A DNA stretch of 64,000 nt, from assembly GCF_029227915.1 (NCBI RefSeq), contig NC_079876.1, positions 13,888,001 through 13,952,000 of the forward strand. The letters run 5' to 3'. Numbering within the stretch: the stretch's first letter is position 1; each line of letters starts with the position of its first letter. This document shows positions 43,702-58,000 of this stretch, one piece after another. The translations under genes were made by a program, and so were the position numbers. The notes beneath the pieces were generated by a model. That model made no database searches and had not been told where the DNA came from. It saw nothing but the letters and a program-made list of their open reading frames with translations. This DNA is from Hydractinia symbiolongicarpus (lineage: Eukaryota > Cnidaria > Hydrozoa > Anthoathecata > Hydractiniidae).

Positions 43702-45515
43702 TATCCGACGATAATTTTCTTTTTAGATTTGTGAAACAAAATATTTGACTGTTCAGATGACAATAGAACAGTGCATATTTTCCCATGGATGTCATCTTTA
43801 ATTGTTGGAACAGTGCTCATAATCTCTCTACTGGCCATGAAGCGCATTGCTTGTCCCAATATGTTCATGTACTGCTCTTTGCTTTTCTGATCAAGATCTT
43901 TTCTTGTTAATCCCAGAGATAGAAGGAATTTTTGAACCTTTGTGTCATCTGAGAAAATTGACTGATCTAACAATTGACAGTTTGCACAAACGTCGATGTT
44001 CTCTAACTTTCGGAAATTTGGTGCTGCAACCACATTTATAAATCTGGAGGTACTATTCGAGATAAATTGTCGATTGATTGAAAACAAATGTTTAATAACT
44101 ACTTCACCATTTTGAAATTCTTCCTCAATGGTTGACGCACTGGTAGTTTTAGTGTATCTTATATTAAGAAAGGTATTTTGAGATGGATTGAGCAGCAAAA
44201 GTCTGTGTTTGAAATCAGGAACACGATCACAGAAGGTATTCAAAAATGACGAACACGTGTCTAATTTTACTTAGAATTGACTTTAGTTGAAAGGCTAGCT
44301 CGGATACCTCTTCATTTACCATTGGTGGTGGAAATTGAACAGCTTCTTTTAGAAAATCATTGTTAGATGTGCAGTTTTCATTAACATAATGTCTTGAAAA
44401 TTTTAAATATTCGCTTCTACTTTTTTTTTGTACTTCTCCACAACAGAAGAGTTGGATGTTAGTTTCACTAAAAAGAGAGCTGATAATTGACTCGATATGT
44501 GCTGCAATTTTGTCACTATTATGTGTATGGAGAAAAAAGTTACTTTCTTCGTAGGCATACTTGTGAGCGCAGGCAATGTTGACATCTACAAATATTAAAG
44601 ACAAAAATGATAAGAAAAGGTTCAGTGGACATGTTAAAGAAAAAATAATTTAATTGTAATTGGGTGACTTACTGTCGATTTCAAATAATTTTTGCTTTCC
44701 TTCCATATCAAGCAGTGCTATGGCGAGCTTTGCAATATATTGGACGGCTTCTTTATATATCGTCAATACAAGTCTATTGTCTTTTCTCTCTTCATGGTAA
44801 TCTGTTTCTTGCAATTCTAGCATTGTATCTTCCCCTTCCCCTTTTTTGAACGCTTTGAATGCTTTTATCATGAAACTTAACAACCATACCCGTGTTTTTA
44901 TGCATCCAAATACTTAAAGTTTAATATATGGTTACAAGCTAGTGTATAAAATTTGTCGAGACACTTTATGATCCTGTAATGCCTTTTAATATCAAATTTA
45001 AGTCTATATTATAGTGATAATAAAACTAGTTAATGATGAAATGTGATATTTAAAGTCGACGCTCTTTAAAGTGTTGAAAATTTGTTTATGATGAATCTCA
45101 ATAAGTTAGTATAGTAATGTACGTGGCTATCCATTTGTAAACACAGATGTAGCGCTGAAAGCAATGTTAGAAAACAAGAAATACCGATGTTGAAATAAAA
45201 ATGTTTTGCCTCTCTGTCTCAAAATTTTGATGGAAATGAATCATTTAAGTTAATAATTATTATCTTTTTGTAAAGTTGGAGCCGCGCTGAGACGGTAAAA
45301 TAATCGTCTGAGACAAATATTTTTCTATCGGACAGTGTACAAAATCAATTGTTGATAGAATTTTCCTTTCTTCTCGCCAATCAATAAAATTTCCAGTAAT
45401 TGTCATAACTCTTTTTAGCTCATATGCCTTAATATATTTGTAAACAAATAAAAAAAAAAAGTTATAAAGGAACTTTTTAAAACTTACTTGCAGGCAGGGA
45501 CATTGGTTACTGGAA
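43702..45515 (-). pseudogene. Truncated tandem copy of the TIR/NTPase gene
   Basis: Three exons match the neighbouring gene: the 28-bp micro-exon (45488-45515), the exon at about 44680-44915, and the start of the large exon (43702-44585, with VNIACAHKYAYEESNF and GEVQKKSRSEYLKFSR). Damage: a frameshift in the second exon near 44860, a deletion of about 43 bp at 44240-44250 between short T-runs, and homology stops exactly at the P-loop (43702), after which unrelated sequence follows. No TIR exon or NTPase core is seen, so only the middle was copied or survived. Identity to the intact gene is still high in the remaining parts. Confidence 0.75.
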
Positions 45516-45689
45516 CTAAAAAAAAAAATGAAATTAAAATATTTAAAACAAAAGCATGAGGGGACAATAATCTTAATAATATATACTAAATTACTTTATA
45601 TATACGCTTTTATTCAATAGACTAGTTGATAAAACCGTGGAAGAATCTACTTAGGCAGAAGAACAATAAAAATATCAATGGGTTGAATT

Positions 45690-46640
45690 TTAATGACGTT
45701 AGCAAACCCGTTAATACTCCAAAAATGTAATTTGTAGACGTTTCTTTTCCCTTCGCTGTAATTAAATAGAGCTTAAATCGCTGATCAAGAAAATGTATAG
45801 GATTATACGCTTTTGACGAACGGGTGAAGAGAAATGAAGTTTTATGACGTCATTATCCCGTTCATTTACAAACGGTTGAGTGGATAAAGCTTCAAATAAT
45901 TGGTCCCATTTTAGTCCAAGGCGATTCCACTTTTTATGCTAATAGGTCTAAAACTCAAAAATGCAATGTAATGGTTTCACTAAATTTACGGCAATCTAGT
46001 TTATCTTTAGCGTCAAAGTAATTAAATGTCTCACTTTCCAAGAATATATCTATTTAGGAGCTAGGCACAAAGGTTTACTAGCCCATTTTTATAAGAGACT
46101 AGTCGATAACCAAATATTTTGATGACGTTATCAACGGTGTCTCGCCATACACATCAAAAAGTTTTAAAAGTTTATTGACCCATTGACCGTATTGTGTAGA
46201 GCTTTAAACGCTGATAAACATGTATAAATTCGTGTGCTTTCAACGAACGATTAAGGGGATAAAATAATTTGATTTTTTTTTGATGACGTCAGTAACCTAT
46301 CGGTTTTGGATGTAAGGGACTGATAGAGCTGTAGAAAATTAGACTTATTTTCGTCCGAGATGGTCCTTGGCTACTTACCCAGAAGATGACATCAGTTAAT
46401 CACGTCAGTTTCTAAGTTGTTAAAATTTGAAACTTAAAAGTACAACGCAATCGCTTCGCTAATTTTTAAAACATGCTATTGACGTCAGTCAAAATGACTA
46501 TGAGTATGAGTCCACTTCTTAGGAATAGAATGTTTTTTAGTGACGTTATTAACCTGTATATATGTTCCGAAACGGGTGAGCTGACTGATTTTAGGAAATT
46601 GGTCCAATTATGGTCTCTGGTGGCAAATACCCACGCAGCA
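45690..46640. repeat. Degenerate satellite with TGACGT(C/T)A words
   Basis: A diverged unit recurs at about 45692, 45844, 46121, 46283 and 46538. Shared pieces are TGACGTYA followed by ACCCGTT-like sequence, a 'tagagcttaaa' stretch and a 'ggtccnatttt' stretch. No coding content. Confidence 0.5.
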
Positions 46641-49600
46641 CATGACGGCAGTTATTTCCATCCTTTTCCAAGTTATTCGGCCTCAAATTTAAAAATAAGA
46701 AGGAAAGAAAGAAAGAAGTAAACAAACAGGTAAGGAAAACTAAAATGCAAAAGGAAACAATTATTAAATCTTGCAAAGTAACAAAAGGTGATAAAACGTA
46801 AAACCCATAAACAACGAACAGCAACAAAAAGTGATGCAAGTAAAACACAAAACAAATATACAAAACAAACGAACAAACGAACAAAAATATAGAAATATAT
46901 ACGAATAAATTATGTGAGCATGGAGACTAGCAAATAAAAAGAAAAATATAAAAACACAAACGACAAACACAACAGTGCCAACACAAACAACAGCAAAATC
47001 ATGAAATGTACCACAAGACAAGATAAAAATAAACAAATATAAATACAAAAAATATGGTAACTTAACAAAAGAACGAAAAGCAAACAATCGGAAGAATTTA
47101 CCCACACGCAAGTAAGGTAAATTTTCTCTATATACTTATCGACTTTCTCAACAAAAGGTGTTCTTTACTGCCTGCTAAACCTTATCGTCCAACATTATTT
47201 TAAGTTCTACATAGTCTCTTCATTGTTTATTTTATCCAACACAACAAAATTAACAACACACAACCAATACAGCCCCTACTATATTTGTAATGCTGGTAAT
47301 TATTACTGCTGAAAATTTTTTTTAGATAACATACTTTGGTTGCCTGTCGACTTTTTCGAACACAGATCTTTCTCTGATGCTGGCTAAACTTTATCGTTTA
47401 ACATATATTATACAGCTCCACACCTTTACTATAGAAATAATTACGTATTGAGATTCTTATGATTTCAGTAAAGTTGATTGGTTCTTTAGGTAATTATTCC
47501 TTTGTTTTAAGCAGAGGTTTACCCTTTTAGGTATCGTAACTCAGCAACCATACTAATCAATAACCAATCATAGGAACACAAAATAATATAACGATATAAT
47601 CTAAGAAGTTACATAAAGCTTTCTAAAACATGTAAAAACATTTTTTATTAATTTTTTTTTAGAATTTTACTAACGTAAAAAAGTGTTTGCCATGGCAACA
47701 TTTCGTCATAATTTCAAAAAAAATAATATTAAAAAAAGTTTAAGAGGGGGCTGATTCAGCACGAATAGGGTTAAAAAATTAGACTATTATATTAACTCAC
47801 TCTTATTAACTCTTTATAACCTGCGAAATATGCGAAAAAAGTGAAGTGATCAGACTAGGTTCATTTATTTCCATATGCAAATGGAACATGTTGTTCTATT
47901 TCATTCCCGCCTTTAAATAAACTTTTTTTTCGTCATATAAGAGCCAGGATACCCTGCGTTAATACTCAGGCTAAAACCACCAGTAATCCAGCATTTACTG
48001 CCAGGTTAAGAACTTAAGTAAATCAATACGCTCTATTAACCGTAATATCCTTTTCAAAAAGCTTTGCACAACTTTAGTTTTAATAAAGCTGGTTTTACAT
48101 TTATTTTATTTCAGGATGATTTTTTTATCATTTACCAGTCAGTTGTTTCAGGTTAACAAATATTTTTATATTGGGGATTTTGTGGAGTAATATCGCTAAT
48201 CCTTTTTGCGTTGTTTTATTTAATTTTCTCGAGTGTTATTTAAACTATCACTTTCGCAGAGCCATTCATTTTGATCACAAAATCCTTTACATGCGTCATC
48301 TATAAAAAGTTCTCACCAGACCACAGACATATACGTCAACATTCTTTAAATAAACAACTACGTTTAATTGTAGTTCTCCCCCGGAGAGGTTTTCAGTAAA
48401 GAAGAAAAAGTGATACAGATCACAAAGGAACCTTTAAAAAAATCTACAGAATGGTCAACTGACCTTTTTTGGATGAATTAAATATTCCTTTAATGTTCAA
48501 TGCTGCATATAATTATGTTAGACGTTTCTTTTGCCACCGACGGAACAATTACCATTTCATAAATATTATGCCACAATTTGATCTTGATGTAAAGATGATT
48601 AAGCATCACAGAATTATAATATTGCAAATGCTTTATTTGCACTACTTTTCGTGCATATTAATTTTAACGGGTAATTTATTTCTACACACTTCTTCATTCT
48701 CCCCAAAAAGGCATATTTTCGTGCATAGTAATTTGCGCCAAAATTTCAAACATTAACAAAGTCTAAATGGAAAATTTACAAATAAGGTATAATATTCCTA
48801 TTTCTTCCTAAGTCCTATTTCTTATTTGTTACAGAGATTAAAAGATTATATTAAAATATTTTACAGAAAAATACAACAAGGTCCAGAAATTTTTTTCTTC
48901 CATCGGCGCTGCAGTGTATAAAGAGACAACATGTCCCGCCATCGAGGTTGAGGGACATATTTGCACAAGAAATTGCGATTCGAAGTCCACCAGCTTCACT
49001 TACATAATAGCTAGTAGACCCCGCATAATTTTTCTTATCATCAGGAAATCGGAATGTTTAAGGTGGAAAAAATTACGCTGGGTCTCAAACGATTTTTCTG
49101 CGGTAGGAATACTTAGATTAGTTAACTAGGCTACTTACATAAATATTTTAGTTATGTTAATTTCAACCTTTGACGTCAATAAATCAATACACGTCTATTT
49201 CTATTTAATTACTCTCATTCTCCTATCGCTATCACTTTCGTCTACCTGACCACATGATATGTCCAAAGTTCATATTGCTCTACTTACGTAAACCCATAAT
49301 TGCTGCAATTAAAATTATCTCCTTTTTACTTTCGTCTATCTGACCACGAAATTGTTTATGCCAAAAATTATCTAACACACTCCAAACACACTCCAAAATA
49401 TCATTAAAAAATTACCACTTTTAGTACACACCTATTTTTAATTTTGTACCGTAATGCTTTGAATATACGCTTGCTTCTATTCTTTAGACTTCTCCAATCT
49501 CTGTATATGTAAAAAATCTATCACTATTACTTTCTTCTCGATTATCCATGACAACTTATCGCTATCACTTCGTCTTATTACAAGCTCGTGAGCTTGTATT

Positions 49601-50300
49601 AAAACGCAAATGTGTCCTACAAGAATGGAAATTTTTTCCTCTCTGAGCACCGACACGGGAGTCGTCGTGTGTTCGAATCTCATCTTAGTAACTATTTTTA
49701 CTTTTTTTTTCTTTTTTCTTTTTTAAAAAGATAAGACAAGTGTTCAAAACACTTGTTTAACTAACTAGTAAATAAAGGTGTTTCCACCAAACTTTTTAAA
49801 AGTGAATGTAGGCAGAATTAACTGAATTAATGAATTTCGCAAATTTTGGGGTTTGTGGGTTTGTGGTCTTTCTTCTTCCTGTCAGTCGGTTCACCCAAGA
49901 CGGACCCATCGAATATTAAAAGTTCGAGGAATTTTCTGAAATCAATTTTGAAAAATAAGTGTGTAACAAATATTATTGCGTATCTGAATAGTAAAATATG
50001 TCGTGTCTAACTTCGTAACAAAAATCTCAATTTGATAGACAGCTTTTTGTAAACTTTATTCGCGAGGTTGTTTGCGTATATCATACGTCTTGTTGACTAT
50101 ATAATGATGTGTTTTCATGATACGCAAAAACATTTGATCACATGGCTATTTTTAATTTTCTGATACATTGGGCATAGCTACTTTTAAAATATTATTTAAG
50201 ACGTATTATAAATTTTAATTCTTTAAAAAAAGGACGCAATATTGTTTCTTCGAACATACTAAGTGTTTCCACGGAGAAGGGAGTAGTTTAGAATGCAGAT
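46641..50300. other. Non-coding, low complexity
   Basis: 46680-47100 is A-rich with AACAAACGAACAAA-type patches that create artefactual Phe/Leu-rich reverse frames. Nothing else is supported. A B-box-like GTTCGAATCTC before a T-run (49670-49720) is too weak to call a tRNA or SINE. Confidence 0.45.
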
Positions 50301-50304
50301 ATGT

Positions 50305-51470
50305 TCAAGTGTTTATTTATTTAGTTACACAACTTGTCATAACCATTTTCATGCCAGTAGCTACTTGTTTTACTGGTTTCTTTTAAAAAATAATATATAC
50401 CTTAATTCCATAATGATATAATGATAGCCAAAAATGTTATTTTCAGTTTTTTATATAATTCACTAAAAATTCAGTAAAGTTGCCCATAAATCAGATTTTT
50501 CTGATTTTAACTTAAGAAAATCGGGAAATCCGGTTAATAACATGTTTAAACTCTACAAAATTATTCCCCTTGATGAAATCATATGATGAAATAAAGTTGT
50601 GTTAAGAGTTTCAAGTTCTTAAGAAAATCATAAAGAAAGTTATTTCCCTGATTATAAGAACTTCTTAGAAATATGTGGTGTATTTATGAGTAATAGCCAA
50701 ATTTTATTACTCTGAGAGGGTTAAAAAGGGTTTTTGGCACTTTGTTTTTTCTACGTAATAAATAGGCTACTTTTCGTTACAAGAATTCACATATATTTAA
50801 ATGTTTATTTATTTAATTGCACACAACTTGTCATGAGATGACATGATGAGTCAGTTCTTGTACTTTCTGTATCAATTTCTTTTATCAGAATCTCTACTTG
50901 GCCGAATTTTTTGCTAGTTTATTAAAACATGCCACTTAATTTCCATTCTATAATTACAGTTTATATAACCTGCCATGACAACAACAACGACAATAAGTTT
51001 GTACTTTTGTTTTATTTTCAACCTCGTTATAGTATATTTCGAAAAGTGTTATTCAAGTGTTTATTTATTTAATTGCACACAACTTGTCATGAGATGACAT
51101 GATGAGTCAGTTCTTGTACTTTCTGTATCAATTTCTTTTGTCAGAATCTATAATTGACCAAATTTTTTTGCTATTTTAAAACGTGCCACTTAATTTTCCA
51201 ATATTCTTTAATTAATGTTTCTATAACCTGTCATGCCAACAATTACAATAAGTTTGTACTTTTGTTTTATTTTCCACCCTGTTGGAGTTTATTTCGAAAG
51301 TGTTATCCACTGAGACTAACCATAAACAAAATAGAAGAACAACATAATTCAATACAAATAAAAGAAGTTGTCTGAAATGTAAACATATATAAGTGTTTAT
51401 TTACTTACGTAACATTTGTCATGAGATGATGACAACACATTTATTGTAGCTACTTTGTACCTAGTACCCT
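50305..51470. repeat. Diverged direct repeats, four copies
   Basis: A segment beginning AAGTGTTTATTTATTTAATTG and continuing CACACAACTTGTCATGAGATGA with TGATGAGTCAGTTCTTGTAC recurs at about 50308, 50798, 51054 and 51391. The second and third are most alike over some 200 bp; the outer two are shorter and more diverged. Confidence 0.75.
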
Positions 51471-54380
51471 TCTCACGAACTAAGTTTGAAATTTGTGTGG
51501 ACGAATTTATGTTTTTCAACGTTACTCTACAATTCTGCATAATAAACATGTTTTTATATGTCATTGTGCACTCAAAGAAAAAAGGTAAATGAGACGGTTG
51601 GAGTAAGCGCTTTGTCCTTAGTATTTTCTCTCTATCCGTTCACATTTTAAATTTTATTGCGTAAAAAAAACAGCTCAAAAAATAATACACTTTAGTAGTA
51701 CGTAGATTAAAAATAATTGTTTTATATGATAAACTTTCTATTTTTTATTTCCCTCTCTTTTATCATTTAGCTAAGACTGTTTAGCAGTAAAATGAGCTAC
51801 GTTCACATTTTAGTGAAAACGAAAGTTTGTTTCGCCGATAAAGTGAATATAAAACATGTTCTTTTTCTTATAAAATACTTTTTGTTAGCTTTACATATGG
51901 GAGAAAGAGTGTATAGAATTTATTTTTATTTAAAAGTTCCACCTATGTGGAACAAAATTTTCAGTTTCTTGACAAGCGCCAGATAGTGGCAGTCAACAGT
52001 ACCCTCGAAACAATTTTAAAATCTTTTATGTTGCCTCAACTAGCTTTATTAGCCATATTTTGTATACTTTTACGAAAACCTCAGAATACACAGCCAGTTT
52101 GAAAAATGGTTATATGGGTACCAAATATATAATAAGCCGTGTCCAATATCACATTCAAGATGATAAAAGATTTTTTTTTTATTCCAATACCCATGAAACG
52201 TTTCCCTGCGTTTAGCTTGACTTTCGTGGAAGCCACTAAACTCCGAAGTTCATAGTTGTTTGAAAGTACATTTCAAAAACTCGACATCCCTGCAAAATAA
52301 TGCTATAACTCGAAAGATGAAAATAATTCACTTTCTCTATTGCTTTGTGAGTTTTAAAAATAAAATAAAATCGCTTAAACTTTCTTGTTAAATATTCATA
52401 GCTTAAAAAATTAGACTCCGGATGTTCTTAAGTTTTCAAAAATTATCAGCAAATGTGTAAGACTAGAAAATATCAAAAATTATGTTCGGGTTTAAGTACA
52501 GCCACAACTAGAGACAAATAGACAAACAAATGAACAAATACACGAACACATAAAGATAAACAGAAAGAAGAATAAAAAAAATAAAAATAATAAACCAGAA
52601 AACTTGCCTGTGACTTTAAGCGATGTTTGTTTCAAAAAATCTGTATGTCTTTCCTCACTGAAAGGTAAAGTTTTTTCTACCAAGCCCATCTGATTTTATC
52701 GACTGTCGCGAGTTATTTGATTGGTTCTATAGATAGCTATCTCTTTGTTCACAAAATTATAAAAACATTTTTAGCAACGTAATACAAAACCAATTGTCAA
52801 TTTTATAACCAATCAAATCTCTTTCATATTTACGGTAGCCGTATATTATTTTAAACAGAGATCACAGAAGTTTTATTTTTATTTTTGATTTTGCTATATA
52901 ATGTTAGCTAATTAGGATACGCAGTCATTATCGGTTATAGTATCTTTTGTTAATTTACCTTATTGATAAACAAGTGAGGTCAAAAAGTGACCAAATTCTT
53001 GCTAAGTAACTATTATTTTTTGTCGACCAACCATATTTACTGATTTGTTTAACTGACCAAATATTTTTGCTGATTTTACTTGTACCAGTCACTGCGTTAA
53101 ATAACATTTCAAGTGAGTGTAATTGAGCAGAGGAAAATGAAAGCTGAGAAGGAAGAGCGAAAAAGAAATGGAAAACCAAAGCAGAAAAAGTGTGTAAATA
53201 AAAGAAAAAGAGAAAAATAATCATTGAAATTGACGGATTTATATACAGTTTTCATTTTCCTTCTGTTTAAAGTTTTTTTAGACGGAAAAATCATTAAAAA
53301 TTCAAACTTTTTTTTTTTTTTTTAAGAAAGCCAGAATCGCTATTCATATTTGTAATCTCTATGAATCTAGAAAACCAACACATAAAAAATCCGTTTTTAA
53401 TGTTTTTTAAAATTAAACACTTTTCTCAGCCAGAATCACACTGAAAATAGTTTCAATTAGTTAAAGCTAAAGATAGTTAAATATCTACGTCACGTCTTTG
53501 TGACTTCACTACATTAGTTACTTTCAGTTTACTTAAAAAAATATGACGATAATTTTTAAGAACAAGTGCAATATCTGGTTAATCCTATAAACCGAGCATC
53601 ATTGTAATTTGATATAATCGTCAGATGATTGTTCAACTGTAGTAATCGTTCCATATTGCGTTTATCTCACAAAAGTATTTAGGTATGCTTAATAACTACC
53701 GCTGAGGTATAAGTTAAGCAATCGAATTAAACACAAAACTCCTTAAATAAATATAACTTCACTAACCTAAAGTGACAGTTTAACTCAAAATCTCTACGGT
53801 GGAGGGTACTGGCACTTCTCTTTAATAGCTTTAATGTCTGAACAAAAACAAAATTGAACTGTAAATATTTATTCTGTCTGTTTCGCAAAAATAATTACCG
53901 ACAAGTTCTCGATTTTCAAGAAAACAATCACACTGTAAGCATAAGGAAAAAATATCAGGTGCCCGCGGCAATTTCAATTGAGCATATCTTTTTTTGTGCA
54001 TGATATTGAATGTTCAAATTTGATGACTTTTTCTAACTTATATTATAGATTACGGCAAAAAAAATTTCAATTTCCTGGAATGTCCCGCCATTTTTGAACA
54101 CATGGTGTGTTTTATTTAGAATTTTTTTTTCAGGAAGTCAATATAAAGCAGTTTTGTTGCGTTGTCAGAATTTTTGTATTATCAGGAGGAGAAAATTTTA
54201 TATATATATGACGTCATTTATGATCCCTATGACGTCATCAATTTTTTTGCCTGGAATGAGTTTGTACTAAGACATTCTACAACTGTGCCAAGTTTCATCA
54301 CTTAAGCGTAAGTGGTTCAGGATTTATGACCCGCGGGCGCTTTGTCACCCCCACAACAAACTGCTGCTGTCAAAATATAT
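51471..54380. other. Non-coding
   Basis: No gene supported. 53958-54345 has GTGCCCGCGG at one end and an inverted CCCGCGGGCGC at the other with two TGACGTCA words inside. It could be an old 0.4-kb inverted-repeat element. Confidence 0.4.
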
Positions 54381-54384
54381 AATC

Positions 54385-55075
54385 ACCAATATTTACTCAC
54401 TAATAGAGTTGCTAAAGTTTTGACTTCATTATTGAGTTTGCTGACAACTGATCTAGACGTAGTTTGAAATTTTGACTTCAATAATGTATTTGTTGACAGC
54501 TAATCTGAACACATGACAACTAGAATCATTTACGTAAAGACGCAGTATGTTGTTTTAAATTATATCAGTCAAAAGCGTTGGTGTTGGAATGCTATTGTCT
54601 GGATCTGTTAATTAGAAATTTAGTTCAGATTTTTATCTCTATCACGAAAATATGTTGCAGAGTTTAGAGTCAAAGTTGCTATTAGGCAAGCCTTCAAGTC
54701 CCTATTTTCAATAAAAGCTAAAACATGCCTATTTTGTTATCCTTAAGTACTCATAAATATTTCATTGCCATTAGCTCAACTCCTTCGAATGACAACAAAA
54801 AACTGCTATTGCCAAAATATTTAATCACTAATAGAGTTGCTGAAACTACGGACGCAGTTTGAAATTTTGACTTCATTAATGAATTTGATGACAGATAATC
54901 TGAACACATGACAACTAGAATCATTTACGTAAAGACGCAGTATGTTGTTTAAATTAGATCATTGAAAAGCGTTGGAGTTGGAATGCTATTGACAAGATCT
55001 GTTAATTAGAGATTTTTTTCTTTATCACGAAAATATGTTGACAGAGTTTGTGTAGAGCCAAAGTTGCTATTATGT
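54385..55075. repeat. Direct duplication of about 300 bp
   Basis: Copies at about 54390-54700 and 54815-55075 share AACACATGACAACTAGAATC followed by ATTTACGTAAAGACGCAGTA, and GAATGCTATTG, in the same order. The second copy has a deletion near its start and another after the GGAATGCTATTG block. Confidence 0.8.
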
Positions 55076-58000
55076 GTGTATTCTTTTAACAAAATTAAAA
55101 ATGCGGTAACTCCTTGTGACTCGTGTTTGTATATCTCAATTATGACAAGAATATAAAAAAGGTTCAAACTTGAGTCCTTTGTTCTCGTTTATAACAGGTA
55201 AATCAACCCTTGCAGCTAGAAAATTCTTTTCTTTTCTGATAGCAAAATTTTCAAAAGTAAATTGTTACAGTAATAATTTCTTGATCTACATCATATCAAA
55301 AAAAAGTAGTGAATAAAACTACTTATTAATTGTATCATGCCAAAACTGTCCGAAAAAAGAGTCTGGGAACAAGATTGATTTTAGCATTCTAAAGAATTCG
55401 CAACATGTTTGAATTATTTCCTAATGGTTGAACCAAGCCAACATAACAAAAAAATAATTTTGCAGGAATATTGTACCAGTCGTTGAAATATCAGAATTAT
55501 TTATGCAAAATTTGCGTTTTTCATTCTCCCAATTATGTTGTTGTAAAAGAAATGCTTTTTGTATGCTTTCCTTTAAATTAAATATTTGGGAATTTTTATA
55601 ACAGTACCGAAATACAATTCACTGCGGAAGTCATTTGATTCTCTGATGTATTTTAGTTTTTAATATTTGTAGGCCTAAACACTCTTCCTCCTTTTATGCA
55701 AAACTCATGTATAGAACACAATACAGACTACCTTCCTATGCATCAAAATAATAACAAATCTTTGCAAGTTTGAAAAAGGCTGAGGTATTTCGAAATGTAC
55801 TTTTCAACTTACAGCCTCTTCCAGAACACCTTCCTCGCCAACCAGAGAAATCATAATACCGCTTGCCTTATATGCTACGACCAGAATCTTTGCAGTCTAG
55901 GTTTCAGTATTATACGCGTCTGCGGTATTCTCTGATGAAATATAATGGGAACAGACAAAAATAATTCTTAGGAGAAGATTTAAAAAGTTATTATAAGTGT
56001 AGCTATAAAGACTAAATTCTTAATATAACGTGGAAGAAATTTATAGACCCAGCAGAGAAGAAATCCGAATGGTCTTATGAGAAGTTAGAAGATCAGCGCC
56101 AATATTGTTTGTCGGATGAAAACTAGACTTTTGCATGATTTAACTGAATTTATGTGACCCGAAAATATTCTCATTTTTTTGATGGTTTTATCTTAAAATG
56201 CTCTGAGTGCCTTGCCCGTCGTCGCTCTAGGTTGATGTAGGTGGCCTGTATAAAATCCTTAAACTAAACCATAACATCGGAGTTAAACTCATTAGACTTT
56301 TGTCCAGCAACAATGTCCCAATCATTTTTACATCATATTTATTTCACCTAGTGTTTTATTAACGCCGGCGCGATTTCCTTTGTGTATTACAAAAACCGTC
56401 ACAAAAACAACTCATTGGCTTCAAAAAGGAATGTTCCAGGACACCGGGCGACTTAAAACGTCCTTTAAAAATCTGCAGAGACAATGTTTATCTTTTATAA
56501 TGAGAAAGTTTAGCTTGGTTAGTATCATGACGTATATTTCGGCGATTCTCAGAAGATCATGTTTTTATCAGTATAAGAGATTACGTAACTTCGTTCCCAG
56601 GACTTTTTTGTCATTTGGTGTAATAGGGCGCTTGCTTATAGGATAAACGACCCTAAAAAAATTGTGTAAAGCCTGTACACATCTTATATAACTCGAAATT
56701 CGTGGAAGAAAATTCTAGAAAAAAGAGTTCCTAATTATCCCCCGATGTGCTAACAAAAGTTTTTGCCCGGTTTTTTAGTAATAGGTTCACTCTTTCGTCA
56801 CTTTCAGGGGAAGGGGACAAGCCTCGGTCATACGGAGAAGTACCGGCTTAAATGCGTTCAAAGAACAGAAAACTTTGCAATTTTGCAATTTTTATCCCTC
56901 TCAGTAAAGTTTATGTTTTTGAACATTCTAAAAAAAATCGCGAAAAAATATAGATAATCGTCGACTCGCAAAGGTTTTTGTTCTTATCACATAAGCAGTC
57001 CTATCTTATCTCTTACTCCCCTTCCCTTTCTTAAACGTCTGATTTACAACAAGAGTGGCGTATAATAGAAAAAAATAGAGATGATTGACTTGTATTTCGA
57101 TATTCTAATGAGGTTGCACAGTAGCTGACTGTTTTCAGTATCTACCCTCTCATACCAAAAGGCGAAAAAGTTAACACGGGTGTGTCGCTATCAATATATA
57201 TATATAAAGGTATATATAAAGCTATATGCATAGTTCTTTTTAAACATGTTTACCAAAAAAATACAAACATGTGTAAAGCGTACTGAAGCGTACTAGCTTT
57301 TCACCCATTCTGGTCTTGGTTTCTAGTCTTTACGTCATAGACACGTATCACATTCGCCTACGCATGCGAAACAAGCTGTAATGATGGTCGTTTAAGCCAA
57401 CTCATGGGTACAATTATGTCATTTTTATTTTCAAATATCTAGAGAAATATTATGAAGTAGGCAAAATAAAATGTTTCTTTTATTGTTTAATAATATGAAC
57501 TTATTCACATTTATTTGTTTTTTCCTGAGGTACAATTCAATTTGATCTCACATGTATAAATACTTAGAATAATACTAGGCGGTACCACGAATTTACACTA
57601 ATTGCCAAAGTTTATTTTATATTTTTGAACATCGACATTTTCTCATGTCACTCAGTGTGTTTTTTATAAAATCTGCTGACACATAATCTGTTTACTCTAT
57701 TAAAATTGATCATTAAATTATAATGTATCATTAAAAATTATATATCAATTATCATTAAAAAGAGTTGGCGTAAGGAATGCTATTATTTGGCACTGTGTTA
57801 AAGTTATCCATATGTCTAGTGAAGCCTCTTATATTGTAAAAAGATGTTAATAATCTGTTACGTAGAACATATTCACTAATTACTTTATAGGCAATATAAA
57901 ATTCTGCTACGTTTAACGGCTCTATGCTTTCCTTGAGTGGATAAAAACATTCAGTTTATTTGACATGCAATGAGATAGTAAACTTAAAATTAAATTTTGT

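Noticed and set aside
46591-47111. Reverse frames rich in Phe/Leu resembling multi-pass membrane proteins
   Set aside because: They are the complement of A-rich low-complexity DNA (AACAAAC-type patches); several frames overlap with the same composition.
49575-49720. tRNA- or SINE-like B box (GTTCGAATCTC) followed by a T-run
   Set aside because: No A box at the right distance and the T arm does not pair.
53958-54345. Possible inverted-repeat element with GCCCGCGG ends
   Set aside because: Ends match over only about 10 bp and no target duplication is visible.
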